From: Candidatus Woesearchaeota archaeon
GTDB taxonomy: Archaea; Nanobdellota; Nanobdellia; Woesearchaeales; UBA11716
Direction of reading: 5' to 3'
Assembly (NCBI GenBank): GCA_013329175.1
Contig: DUKR01000112.1
Location: 1-17,966, forward strand
DNA: 17,966 bases
Part shown: positions 9,601 through 15,874 of the stretch, in pieces
Layout: each line of letters begins with the position of its first letter
Position numbering within the stretch: the first letter of the stretch is position 1
The notes under the pieces: generated by a model
Told to the model about the DNA's origin: nothing
Databases searched by the model: none
The model's input: only the letters and a program-made list of their open reading frames with translations
Made by a program: the position numbers and the translations under genes

Positions 9601-12600
9601 AGGAGCAAAAACCTCTCCTGCATATGACCAGCCAAAAAGAAGAGCCTCAGCAGTGTATGCATCAGTAGAATCAACATCCTCCTTGCACTCCAGGGCGGAA
9701 GAAAACTGTGGGATGATGTTTGGCCCTGAGAATATCGTTTTTTGCTCTGCATCTTCTAATGAGAATCCCTCTCTTGCTGCTTCTAAGAGGTTTATCTGCT
9801 CCTGCAAAGACCCCCTTATTCTCCTGAAAGTGCCCGCACTGGAAATGCTGCACTCCTCGTCAAGCTCCTGATAAGTTTCTGCCGTAAAGAAGGGTGCGTC
9901 TCCATTATATTTTTTGGAGAGCATACCCATGATAAGCTGGTTTTTGAAAAAGGCATCCTGATCTTCTTCATCAACAAACAGCCTGAATGCAACTTTTTTT
10001 ATTGACTCAAACTGCCTTCCCTTAAGAGTGATTTCCCACTCTTTCCCGCTTTCTGAATCTCCCTCAAATCCCATCTTTAAGTCCCTGAAAGACTGGAACA
10101 GGCTTGCCATTCCTTCAGTTTCCCATTTATAATTCATGATGGAATAGAATCTTCCCGCCCACGAGTCATACGAATCCGAATAGATCTCCTCAAGATTAAA
10201 CAGGCGAAGGGATTCCCTTGACTCTTCTGCAAGCGACATCAGTTCAGGAGCTGTATCAGAAAGGACGTCAAGAGAATCATATATGATGGATGGCAGCCAG
10301 AGCAACTCAGTGCCAGTCAACTCATACCCATTTTCTGAAATGGCGTATTTCAGGATAAGCTTTTGGTTGCTCAGAAGAGCAGGGAAAAAGTGATAATAAA
10401 GGGTATTCATGATGAACTTCAGGGATTCCTCATCTGAATAAATCCTCGATGCAAGGTATTCTGCAATAGGCATCGCTGTTCCACTCATGGTCTTGAGGTC
10501 TATAACATAATCCATGTCAACTATTGACGCTTCTATGTCCTTTGAGATCGCATTTGCTGTATCCAGATCGTATCCAAGCATTACATACGCATGTTTTCCG
10601 TCGGAATAATATTCAACCTCAGACATCCGGTCAATATTCTCAAATGTGGGAAGATACTTGTCTGTTCCCTGAAAGGCTGATTTCAGAAGCTCTGAATTCT
10701 GCGCAAACAGATCAATGATGTCGGAAAGGGTATATTTGGCTTCTCCGAAAATCAGCTCATTCTGGATGGCAGCATAAGGAAGCAGCATGCTTGCTCCTGA
10801 CTTGATGATGCTCATGCTTGCCTCAACAGAGGGGTTTGAAACAAAGTCAACCGCCCGCTTTATTTTGTCTCCATAAGGAAGATACCAGAATGGCCCTGCC
10901 TGGCCGGTATAATCAAAATAGCCCGCTGCCCTTCTTTTTTCAAGAACTGCCTGAGCCTGTGATACCCTGTTCCTATTTATCTCAGCAAGCTTTTCTTCAT
11001 TTTCAGCAAGAATCTGATTTATTGCTGCAAGGGTATCCTTGGCCAGTGCCTTGAGATTCTCCCCATTTATCTGTTTTTCCTCGTATGCCTTCTCTATTGC
11101 GCTCCTCCTGAATGCAAGCCTTGCTTTGTATTCGGCATATGAGACTATTCCCCCATTGATTGACGGCCTGAGAAAGACCAGCTCGTCTTTGGTATTGACG
11201 ACAAGCGCCCCATTGCTTCCTTTCTTCAGTTTCGACCTTCCTTCTGTTGGAAATGAGTAAGACTTATCAACAGTGTGTATTGCGCCTTCAGATATGTCAA
11301 GTGTATTCAGCGTAAAGATGGTGTTCTCATATGCTTCCTCATTATAGTCATAGGCAAGGGTGATAAGGTGCATTCCGTTCTGGTCAACTGCAATGTCATG
11401 CACGCTATAGAGCTCTTCAAACATGGAATAATCAGCTGCTCCTGTACTCGTGATACCGTTTGGCGCATATGAGATAATCATGTGATTTTCAGAATCAAGA
11501 ATGAAAAAAGAGCCGCCATAATAATCAATTGCAGACACGGCAATCTCTTCTGATAAAGCCCTTCTCACAGGGGACCATTCAGGCGCCACAGGAAGGATGC
11601 TCATGTCATTAAGCATTGCGTAATATGGCGCAAGAAAAGACTGGTGGCAGAAAGCCTCGTTAAAATGCCCCTTCATTTTCCCTGCTGCATGCGACTGGGG
11701 GTTATGGGGGTCGCTCCTGAAAAAATCAAGCTCAGCATGCTCGCAATGCTCAGTATTGCCCGTGTCGTCTGCAGTGACAAGGAGATTGTTCCCTGAAATC
11801 GCCATGTAGTCTGCCATGAGTTCATTTGATGGCACCAGATTGTCATCAAGGTTTTGCAGGTGCTCAGGCCATTCTCCCTGCACGCTGCCCTGGATGTAAT
11901 GCTCCCAGACAACTGAGTACTGCATTCCGTAATCGGTTGCATAGGGGTCATGCTCTGGCATCGGTGAGACTATCCTTGCCTTTGGCCTGAAATTGACGGA
12001 GATGCCTGTCTGGGTTGATGCCTCAATTTCGCCCATAACAGAGCCTATTTGCACGTCAAAGTCAACGAGCCTGAGGGGAGCATTGCGCAGCGCTGCATAA
12101 TGAGAAAGCCTTATGGCATTATCAAACCCTTCTGCTCTGAACGATGCAATATGCATGACGTCTGCATCTGCCCAGAAATCCTCTGGATTTGGCAGGATCC
12201 TGAATGGGTAGTTTTCGCTTGACGGATTAAGCCTTGCTCGGTCATACCCGTTGTTGCTCAACTCATAAGATATGGCAGTGACGAGAAAATCCTCCTCTGC
12301 AGGATAGTAGATGACATCAGGCTTGTAATTTCCTAAAAATCTCAGCACATTGTCAATATCATACACTCTCTCATCCCCTTCCTCAACATGATACACGAGA
12401 AGGGCTGCCCCTTTGCATTTGCTTCCTGGTTGTGACTCGCTGTCTGGGCAGAATGAGCCGTCATGCATCCAGATTGCTGCCGGGGTAAATTCGAGGACCT
12501 TCTCGATGTTAGAGCTTCCGTCAGGCTTTTTGTCAGGGAGTATAATTGCAGTTTTCTCCCCATACATTTCAGAAGCCTTGCTTGAAACTGCATTTTCCGT

Positions 12601-14874
12601 GCACTGGGCTGCCTTGAGGATGTGCGCCTGAAGCCTTCTTATCTGCTCAGGGGGGAGATCTCCCTCATAGCTGCTGATATCAGCTAGATCCACAGAATGC
12701 AGTGTTGGCCTTTCTGCATCCTCGATGTCAAGGACATAATCAGCACACATTGAGAACCACTCAGCATTCTCAAGAATAGGCAGTGCTTCATTTCGCTGAA
12801 GGGGATATTCGCCTGCTGCAATTGCCCTCCTGAATGAGTCATCAAGCCTTGCAAGCATAGCTGCCTGTTCTTTCAGGTCAAAATAGCAGGTATATGAGCT
12901 TATTGGCTCAAGCTGCGCTTCAGGATTTTCTGACAACCGGTAGTACTGCTCAAGGAGATAGATTCCAGCGCACTGGTCCTCAGGATATATTGTGTTCTGG
13001 GTGAATGACATGATGTCATAATAAGCAGAGGATATTGCATCAAGCCTTTGTTCAGGAGGCAGCTGGTTGATGTAGCTAAAACCCTGCTCAAGCTGATATT
13101 CCTGCACAAGATCAGGGATATTGATAGCTGTTCCTGGCGAAAACGAAATCTCCTCAGGCTCCATTTCGTAATCAATCATATTAAGGGCATAAAACATCCG
13201 GAAAGGGTCTTTATTCGGATAGTCATCTCTTTCAAGCCCGTAATAACTCATAAAGTGCCGCCAGCTTTTTCCTTCGCTCACAACCTGTAAAAATGAGTCC
13301 TGCTGCATCTCTTCATACGGCTCAAATGCCTCTGCCCTGAGAAAAAGCAGGTCTTCTATTGCCTGCATCCCCTCTTGATTAAGAGGAGCAGGCATTCCTT
13401 CTGTCCATTCTCCTATTTCCCCGTTGTCAGTTGGAGGGCCTATAATTACTGATGGGACCTGCTCTCCTGCGTGCATTTCCTGCGCAGATGGCTTCCATTG
13501 CTCATAGCCATCAATGATGTCAATGTCATCCCAGGCAATAGTGGGTGAGCACGGGCTTACGTCTCTTGCATAGATGAACTCTTCTTCTTTCCTTGTGTTC
13601 AGCAGCGCGGTAAGCTCTTCCTCAGTCCAGAAGTCACCTGTAGATGGATTGATTTCCCTTCTCATTTCAGAGAGCCGATGCCCTGACAATGCCCCCATAC
13701 CGTGAACATCGTATTTTAGCTGGCCTTCCCTAAGATGCGCATACATGTAAGTATGATACTGTGCAAGCTGCGCCTGCCTCATCCTGGCATAATTTCCAAC
13801 GCCGCCTATCCAGTCCATGTACTCATTGAATCCGCAGGCAGGATAGGCATCTGTTTCGCTTCCTTGCGTGGAAGGAAAGATTCCAAGGTTATATCCCTGG
13901 CATGTCCTTTCGTCATACAAGCCGTTTCGAACATCCTCTTCAGAAAGGGCCTGGCTGCTTGTACCGCACATCTTTTTTTTATACACCGGCCATTTAATGA
14001 AGGGCATGATGTCGGTGTTTGCGTATTCCATGAGCCACGACTCGATAAAACCCTTGCAGACATCCCTTCTTGAAGCATAGTCTGTTGTAACGCTTTTCCA
14101 TGCGATTCCTTCCTCATCCTCCCTCCATTTGTTTTCTTCCCATCCCCTTACCATCCACCTGTCCATGTCAAGCAGGCTGTTTTCAGCATGTCTTGGAGTA
14201 TAGAATGAGGAAACGGTATGGGAGCCAGGAGGATCAATTGCCCTCGTGATTGCCATGGGCATTAATCCCCTGTCCAGCTGATTCTGGTATTGCTCATGGC
14301 TGCTTTCGCGCATCAGCTCAAAATAATTGGGGTACTCAAACGGCTCAAATAGTATTGTTGGGTTTATTGGGGGAACAGAAGGGTCAATTTCCGGAGGCAA
14401 TGCATCTGGAGTGCATACCCTCAGCCCTATGGGAAATTCATCAATGTATCCCTGCATGCCTGCATGCTCTCTCCTTGCCTGTGTTATTGTTCTCTTTGCT
14501 GCAAAAGATTTCGCTGCTGAGCCTGTTGAGCATCGCCTTAATTGCCATTCTCCGTTGCCATCATAAGACACTGGCTTGTAGCAGATGCTGCACGGCATGG
14601 AAGATATGCCGGTATCTCTCAGGCTGATTGCTGCTGCCTCTCTTCCTGCTGGCTTTGCAATCAAAACAAATGCTTCGCTGTTTTCGCACAGCAGGGCATC
14701 ATCAATGGGCTGCTTGACTATCTTGATGAGATGCTGTGTAATTTCTGGCGAAGTGTCAAGAGAAACGCTCAGCTCTTCGCTGCTGCCTATGTTACCTGGC
14801 TTTTCAGACATGGCAGAGGGAATGAACAGGCAGAGCAGTATTGCAGTGATTATCATGCCCCTTTTAAAAACCAT
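3697..14874 (-). CDS. Giant secreted multidomain protein, 3725 residues
   Basis: A single uninterrupted frame encodes a roughly 410 kDa protein. It starts with KR, a hydrophobic core (8-18) and AMS at 21-23, a classical signal peptide cleaved near S23. No hydrophobic segment suggests a C-terminal anchor, so it is predicted to be released or held non-covalently at the surface. Visible parts: an N-terminal Cys-containing region with CSIC (95-98); a segment resembling a cell-wall-binding repeat 2 fold (about 800-940, with FDNAIRLSHYAALRNAPL); possible beta-propeller-like strands (about 1030-1245); a charged coiled coil (about 1248-1316); a long helical region (to about 1800); a PKD/Ig-like beta domain (about 2071-2165, NYRLIVKASSAQGNF); a Cys-rich region (about 2200-2850); and a long repetitive beta-strand region (about 2970-3470). 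Many paired cysteines suggest disulphides. The ATG at 14874 has a TATA-like box 26 nt upstream. No catalytic motif is evident. The domain calls are by eye and tentative; attachment or host contact is inference. Confidence 0.88.
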   Translation of the reverse strand: MVFKRGMIITAILLCLFIPSAMSEKPGNIGSSEELSVSLDTSPEITQHLIKIVKQPIDDALLCENSEAFVLIAKPAGREAAAISLRDTGISSMPCSICYKPVSYDGNGEWQLRRCSTGSAAKSFAAKRTITQARREHAGMQGYIDEFPIGLRVCTPDALPPEIDPSVPPINPTILFEPFEYPNYFELMRESSHEQYQNQLDRGLMPMAITRAIDPPGSHTVSSFYTPRHAENSLLDMDRWMVRGWEENKWREDEEGIAWKSVTTDYASRRDVCKGFIESWLMEYANTDIMPFIKWPVYKKKMCGTSSQALSEEDVRNGLYDERTCQGYNLGIFPSTQGSETDAYPACGFNEYMDWIGGVGNYARMRQAQLAQYHTYMYAHLREGQLKYDVHGMGALSGHRLSEMRREINPSTGDFWTEEELTALLNTRKEEEFIYARDVSPCSPTIAWDDIDIIDGYEQWKPSAQEMHAGEQVPSVIIGPPTDNGEIGEWTEGMPAPLNQEGMQAIEDLLFLRAEAFEPYEEMQQDSFLQVVSEGKSWRHFMSYYGLERDDYPNKDPFRMFYALNMIDYEMEPEEISFSPGTAINIPDLVQEYQLEQGFSYINQLPPEQRLDAISSAYYDIMSFTQNTIYPEDQCAGIYLLEQYYRLSENPEAQLEPISSYTCYFDLKEQAAMLARLDDSFRRAIAAGEYPLQRNEALPILENAEWFSMCADYVLDIEDAERPTLHSVDLADISSYEGDLPPEQIRRLQAHILKAAQCTENAVSSKASEMYGEKTAIILPDKKPDGSSNIEKVLEFTPAAIWMHDGSFCPDSESQPGSKCKGAALLVYHVEEGDERVYDIDNVLRFLGNYKPDVIYYPAEEDFLVTAISYELSNNGYDRARLNPSSENYPFRILPNPEDFWADADVMHIASFRAEGFDNAIRLSHYAALRNAPLRLVDFDVQIGSVMGEIEASTQTGISVNFRPKARIVSPMPEHDPYATDYGMQYSVVWEHYIQGSVQGEWPEHLQNLDDNLVPSNELMADYMAISGNNLLVTADDTGNTEHCEHAELDFFRSDPHNPQSHAAGKMKGHFNEAFCHQSFLAPYYAMLNDMSILPVAPEWSPVRRALSEEIAVSAIDYYGGSFFILDSENHMIISYAPNGITSTGAADYSMFEELYSVHDIAVDQNGMHLITLAYDYNEEAYENTIFTLNTLDISEGAIHTVDKSYSFPTEGRSKLKKGSNGALVVNTKDELVFLRPSINGGIVSYAEYKARLAFRRSAIEKAYEEKQINGENLKALAKDTLAAINQILAENEEKLAEINRNRVSQAQAVLEKRRAAGYFDYTGQAGPFWYLPYGDKIKRAVDFVSNPSVEASMSIIKSGASMLLPYAAIQNELIFGEAKYTLSDIIDLFAQNSELLKSAFQGTDKYLPTFENIDRMSEVEYYSDGKHAYVMLGYDLDTANAISKDIEASIVDMDYVIDLKTMSGTAMPIAEYLASRIYSDEESLKFIMNTLYYHFFPALLSNQKLILKYAISENGYELTGTELLWLPSIIYDSLDVLSDTAPELMSLAEESRESLRLFNLEEIYSDSYDSWAGRFYSIMNYKWETEGMASLFQSFRDLKMGFEGDSESGKEWEITLKGRQFESIKKVAFRLFVDEEDQDAFFKNQLIMGMLSKKYNGDAPFFTAETYQELDEECSISSAGTFRRIRGSLQEQINLLEAAREGFSLEDAEQKTIFSGPNIIPQFSSALECKEDVDSTDAYTAEALLFGWSYAGEVFAPVERSYGYTSSDLSSAIMFAAFLSPKENPVYSVWNFETDSDEAENQQFDAKNMLDIPPADEAYFEAQAIGEGSRAISLGVPRIAAIRMAEPSPLSRDAYRNAYYTQQEGIFINTAESDDSANGLEYSLAFNQLPYSSYFVYPHSMNTYYAEDAPEKLIFPTLLRRGAIGVLSINGQKKAGSDNPYKKFFEYGYLGQFFEWTFKGITQGMGLYESVTRAERSISTILSMRLGSLAHGNLYSFVLQVAEIAAHRLSFQDSIMLYGVHDHKSRSDSPDAMASTIALGAAYVSGFSGDVFEHEQLNLHLLFRYNDAPDSNTAYPYPPYLRLSSDGEPAFLRETDLEVSWEVISPDGISGEELPVIEEHSGGPGGNSAVVLFKKRGNYRLIVKASSAQGNFDRRYAIDADINVYERPGRVQVTTEPALAEPALISNNKAFIPHDGFSCGNEGHGAIFADFEPILCKTDIADNNLPFRIMHVSGESEKEIIAAEKDCSEDSGFCFYRIPNQLLKRGESYYCSVGDEKSEVFTISDYNYLLVSHAYEEHSMRKLKEQGCLFYSLLPERAKSSSRLIALERDSCIQKALSYVDVRSQGANNLIAISMRDIRNCIKRYIDYDDANDRLIVGFHNMYENYKKSQASSREEIQRFDIEYYPLSGYYYGIPEVIFCDYNTLSCASKGIGLSYRLCSEAAPHSRHPYENQELHGVRVFSYEDQNSIIASPGEQGCLNAFPGCNANGRDYLRCWDAPSSSGRDSTGSLGNGFNELKYYAGYPVDSLGMLSDQGMDSVGAWPFTYRSVMGAPNPHIKSPDTAREYYRYPETAPYPLYDKSETPEASCIEGTDAVPGHLEKNLHATAGNENHRISIDFSCRGSGRSWSEEFSNSFIPGTAWDASATISRQDGFWSGNAQDAAAIDAVFAECGNDPVQVSLRLIPGARQEFEYEQWTFCRIPDREYTTCNDPTARLACGQETGRICDKAMLLIPASTEGYNEEEEDRVVDLQRELHQPNLNFCYERAEYEELRQAYEHEEERKEYITCSEGSGDIFENPYGAYAACMESSSLSSQITHFHLAAGERESDAALGPLAASSLFRILGLELIDLNEIDLNRGIVEDALKLGTGLSSEDIRKLVDWLFFRRTATREYWRAFVTNFFGREESRKILPAVIRDVNDFYFKLTQENIAFVEELRESFASDIRRGGTGNSEEALAIQDYFIQIRDMVGEGNSLTLRNVKIVVDSREGAEHALGIEAKQGFTEEIVFSHEPASRQSISIENSAIEYKTQDLSVTGDIMSTIAYLSGGEFDVSLNSPEIIMKVKIKGAEEKAEIRVVAEEARFHGNLLTLEGIGISMNGIEGEIHNEEIGESIRNLHAMIAADSVRSDGVFNLNEAGSTFSAEGLHIESGYDTINAQGAFHLDAEIRAGDINADFSARKITAGNEAYYSFTRTNMASGSYASVSAIADSIEAGFEGGTTISIAGLTNHYSDSETGDSMSLITSKASYTVSGEGGEEPFVSIALEDIRSEISCNGQDYRNCVFVRIASFALDESNGESGSINAAHIRYPTAPEAFTVDFTPHISIDSITSKNLLHYEGEGGITFRNIAVIDFPFSEGVRASASIDLMDIQLQVSESSESSGDEEIEVADDIYATVGNIRNGEVIIQTDAGGAIEVRLSLLGDKDGPAIRIMRQFFENYGEATFRNARLSLSGSGSPANIDASVQQMTFAISPKDTLLYDSSQQFECDVHPLLPKLHPMLEENRYRSCCSSEQHTTLLTSAASVGSGSSSFERFSMKEIELPLFKKQYAASIAKHDQQCVHAIYTCYEPIGFMPQASVQQFWADTHFGSAFLWRLLFTFGRITDAVPEIANNDYVLARVIDYAAVIDDPYDPEEMKKARCDMIRNCIDVQNFREESLSIQNIISDTLLSDNAEINAGDTGHGNRILGAFLNAAQRRILESRTKRSLVPREFDAERTYHAEGCIEGRK
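6706..6726. repeat. GC-rich palindrome inside the giant gene
   Basis: CCTGC-CC-GCAGG (6714-6725) is a short palindrome, with an outer GCCTG (6706-6710) able to pair with CAGGC (6722-6726). It lies in frame in the coding sequence and encodes CGQETGRIC-like residues. It resembles the small palindromic repeats scattered in some microbial genomes, but only one copy is seen here. Confidence 0.3.
8324..8348. repeat. Short tandem duplication in the giant gene
   Basis: GCAGGCTCAG occurs at 8324-8333 and again at 8339-8348, a period of 15 bases. In the protein it gives EPALAEPAL, a Pro/Ala linker directly after the PKD/Ig-like domain. It keeps the reading frame and looks like a linker expansion by slippage. 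Confidence 0.5.
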
Positions 14875-14893
14875 CTTTTGTTTTCCTGCTATC

Positions 14894-14905
14894 TTTATTT
14901 AAATA
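14894..14905 (-). promoter_or_regulatory. Candidate TATA box for the giant gene
   Basis: TATTTAAATAAA on the minus strand is centred 26 nt upstream of the ATG at 14874, with no ribosome binding site between, which fits a leaderless mRNA. The box is nearly symmetric and could also fire rightward toward the hairpin region at 14979-15217. Confidence 0.5.
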
Positions 14906-14978
14906 CTTAATGGGGAGAGAACTTCATTTCCACGTCATATGGGCCATGTGGCAATACTTCACTTTCCTGAAGCGATTG

Positions 14979-15217
14979 GTGCGGCATTTCTCATTAGAGG
15001 TGATGATGACCTGCAGCGTTTTTCACTCGAGCAGAAAACCATCGGTGTGCCGTCGGCTCGCATGTGGCTGAAGCGGGACAATGAGGTCGCACCCCCGTGA
15101 GGGACAACCCCCCACGACCTTCGCAGCCGCAACACTGCCAATGCTCGCATAATTGACGGCACACAGGTTTTCTGCTGCAGCGAGTGAAAAACAGCAGCAA
15201 GAGAAAAGGAATGCGGC
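14979..15217. ncRNA. Candidate structured RNA or palindromic element (long hairpin)
   Basis: This is one long imperfect hairpin. Three exactly complementary blocks form the core: 15018-15029 with 15181-15192 (12 bp), 15030-15040 with 15166-15176 (11 bp), and 15046-15054 with 15155-15163 (9 bp), separated by a 4-nt bulge (15177-15180) and a 5/2 internal loop. Further pairing follows inward: 15061-15063 with 15141-15143, 15065-15068 with 15137-15140, 15073-15076 with 15127-15130, and 15084-15089 with 15115-15120. At the tip CCC-GTGA-GGG (15094-15103) would be a GNRA-capped hairpin if the plus strand is transcribed. Outer ends pair weakly around TGCGGCATT. It lies in the only long gene-free stretch of the window. 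I find no SRP, RNase P or tRNA hallmark. The strand is undecided, and a small mobile palindrome (MITE-like) is the main alternative. Confidence 0.5.
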
Positions 15218-15246
15218 ACAAGCACCAGCCAACAGCATACGGTTGC

Positions 15247-15291
15247 GCGCTGCTACCAGCGGGGCTGAAGGATGGACGCGGGTAGCAGTGC
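15247..15291. repeat. Second stable hairpin next to the long hairpin
   Basis: CTGCTACC (15250-15257) pairs perfectly with GGTAGCAG (15281-15288); the stem extends by three more pairs (15247-15249 with 15289-15291, one a G-T). Inside, GCG (15259-15261) can pair with CGC (15277-15279), leaving a loop containing GGCTGAAGG. The motif GGCTGAAG also occurs at 15066-15073 in the long hairpin. It may belong to the same transcript. Confidence 0.45.
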
Positions 15292-15400
15292 ACGACGAAA
15301 TTTTCAAGAGCAATTTCACTGCAAAATAAAGAATGGACAATGACAAAGTGTTCGGAAGCAAAACAAGCCGTTGGCAAAGAGTGAGCGCGGGCTTCAGGCA

Positions 15401-15505
15401 ATGGAACAACAGGAGCTGCGTGCAAAGCTGCACGCTCTTGAAAAAAAGCATGATGAGCTCAAAGCAAAAGGCCATCCTGAGGATATTCTTGCTCCTATTG
15501 GATAA
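15401..15505 (+). CDS. Possible 34-residue coiled-coil peptide or gene remnant
   Basis: ATG at 15401 opens a 34-codon frame with a coding-like composition: a charged helix (ELRAKLHALEKKHDELKAKG) followed by HPEDILAPIG and a TAA stop. The frame stays open upstream to 15344 without a better start. No ribosome binding site is visible before the ATG; an AAAATAAA stretch at 15323-15330 is a weak TATA candidate. It ends 5 bases from the end of the decayed minus-strand frame at 15510. It could be a real small protein, or the surviving 3' end of a broken gene. I do not recognise the family. Confidence 0.3.
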   Translation: MEQQELRAKLHALEKKHDELKAKGHPEDILAPIG

Positions 15506-15509
15506 AGGA

Positions 15510-15689
15510 TTACTTCATTGAAGACATTGCTTGACTATCCTGCGTGACATCAGGTTCGTACTCCTTCACCCACCTGAAAGTTTCAGCAAGTAAGGCATGG
15601 ACATTTGGCATTCCCCAAAAGCTCATTCAAAAAAAGGCAATAGCACTCCTCTCATCGCTTCCATAGCCAAGGTGTAGCCCCATCCTTTT
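15510..15689 (-). pseudogene. Decayed coding sequence, unknown family
   Basis: On the minus strand one frame from 15689 reads MGLHLGYGSDERSAIAFF, meets a TGA at 15627-15629 next to a run of seven A/T, and continues as MSFWGMPNVHALLAETFRWV... through VKEYEPDVTQD to a TAA at 15510. The composition on both sides of the stop is protein-like, and an adjoining segment in another frame (NERIAWIEKDG, about 15678-15710) looks like its N-terminal continuation. This pattern suggests a gene broken by small indels and a stop. The 38-codon ORF after the stop (15510-15626) could in principle still be made alone. No family is recognised. Confidence 0.35.
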
Positions 15690-15725
15690 CTATCCAGGCA
15701 ATCCTCTCATTGCACTTTCCGACGG

Positions 15726-15770
15726 GGGAAAAGAAAAATAAAGAAAGAAAAGAAGAAAAAAAATGAAGGA
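15726..15770 (+). repeat. Polypurine tract
   Basis: About 45 bases are almost entirely A and G on the plus strand (single T at 15739 and in the ATG at 15763). Such asymmetry can distort the helix or mark the leader of a short ORF that starts inside it at 15763. It also creates misleading Lys/Arg-rich and Phe-rich ORFs on the two strands. Confidence 0.6.
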
Positions 15771-15867
15771 AAAGAAGCGATTGTTGCGGATTATTGAAAA
15801 CTGGAGGAAGGAAAGGATGAAATCTCGTGAAAAAAAGCAGGCGATAACATTTTCCATATATGGCTGA
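15763..15867 (+). CDS. Possible 34-residue basic peptide, doubtful
   Basis: An ATG at 15763 opens a 34-codon frame (KEKKRLLRIIENWRKERMKS then EKKQAITFSIYG) ending in TGA eight bases before the convergent kae1 stop. The first half reads as a basic amphipathic helix, but Lys/Arg/Glu richness is expected from the purine-rich DNA, and no clear ribosome binding site or TATA box precedes it. I list it because it ends with a normal-looking non-purine segment; it may be a remnant or chance. Confidence 0.18.
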   Translation: MKEKKRLLRIIENWRKERMKSREKKQAITFSIYG

Positions 15868-15874
15868 TCAGGTG

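Noticed and set aside
15000..15071. Box C/D sRNA: GTGATGA at 15000-15006 and CTGA at 15068-15071
   Set aside because: No C'/D' pair lies between them, and the segment is better explained as one arm of the long hairpin.
15084..15120. SRP RNA helix 8 at the tip of the long hairpin
   Set aside because: The GTGA loop and CCC/GGG stem are suggestive, but the conserved AGCAG-type internal loop is absent and the 5' side does not match. A covariance-model search would settle it.
14994..15475. Two overlapping minus-strand ORFs of 143 and 150 codons in the gene-free kilobase
   Set aside because: They are Cys/His/Leu-rich in an unpatterned way, overlap each other in different frames, and run through the long hairpin; they appear to be stop-poor non-coding sequence.
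14894..15870. RNase P RNA or a tRNA in the gene-free kilobase
   Set aside because: I found neither the conserved RNase P motifs (GAGGAAAGUCC-like, ACAGAA-like) nor a T-loop with a matching acceptor stem.
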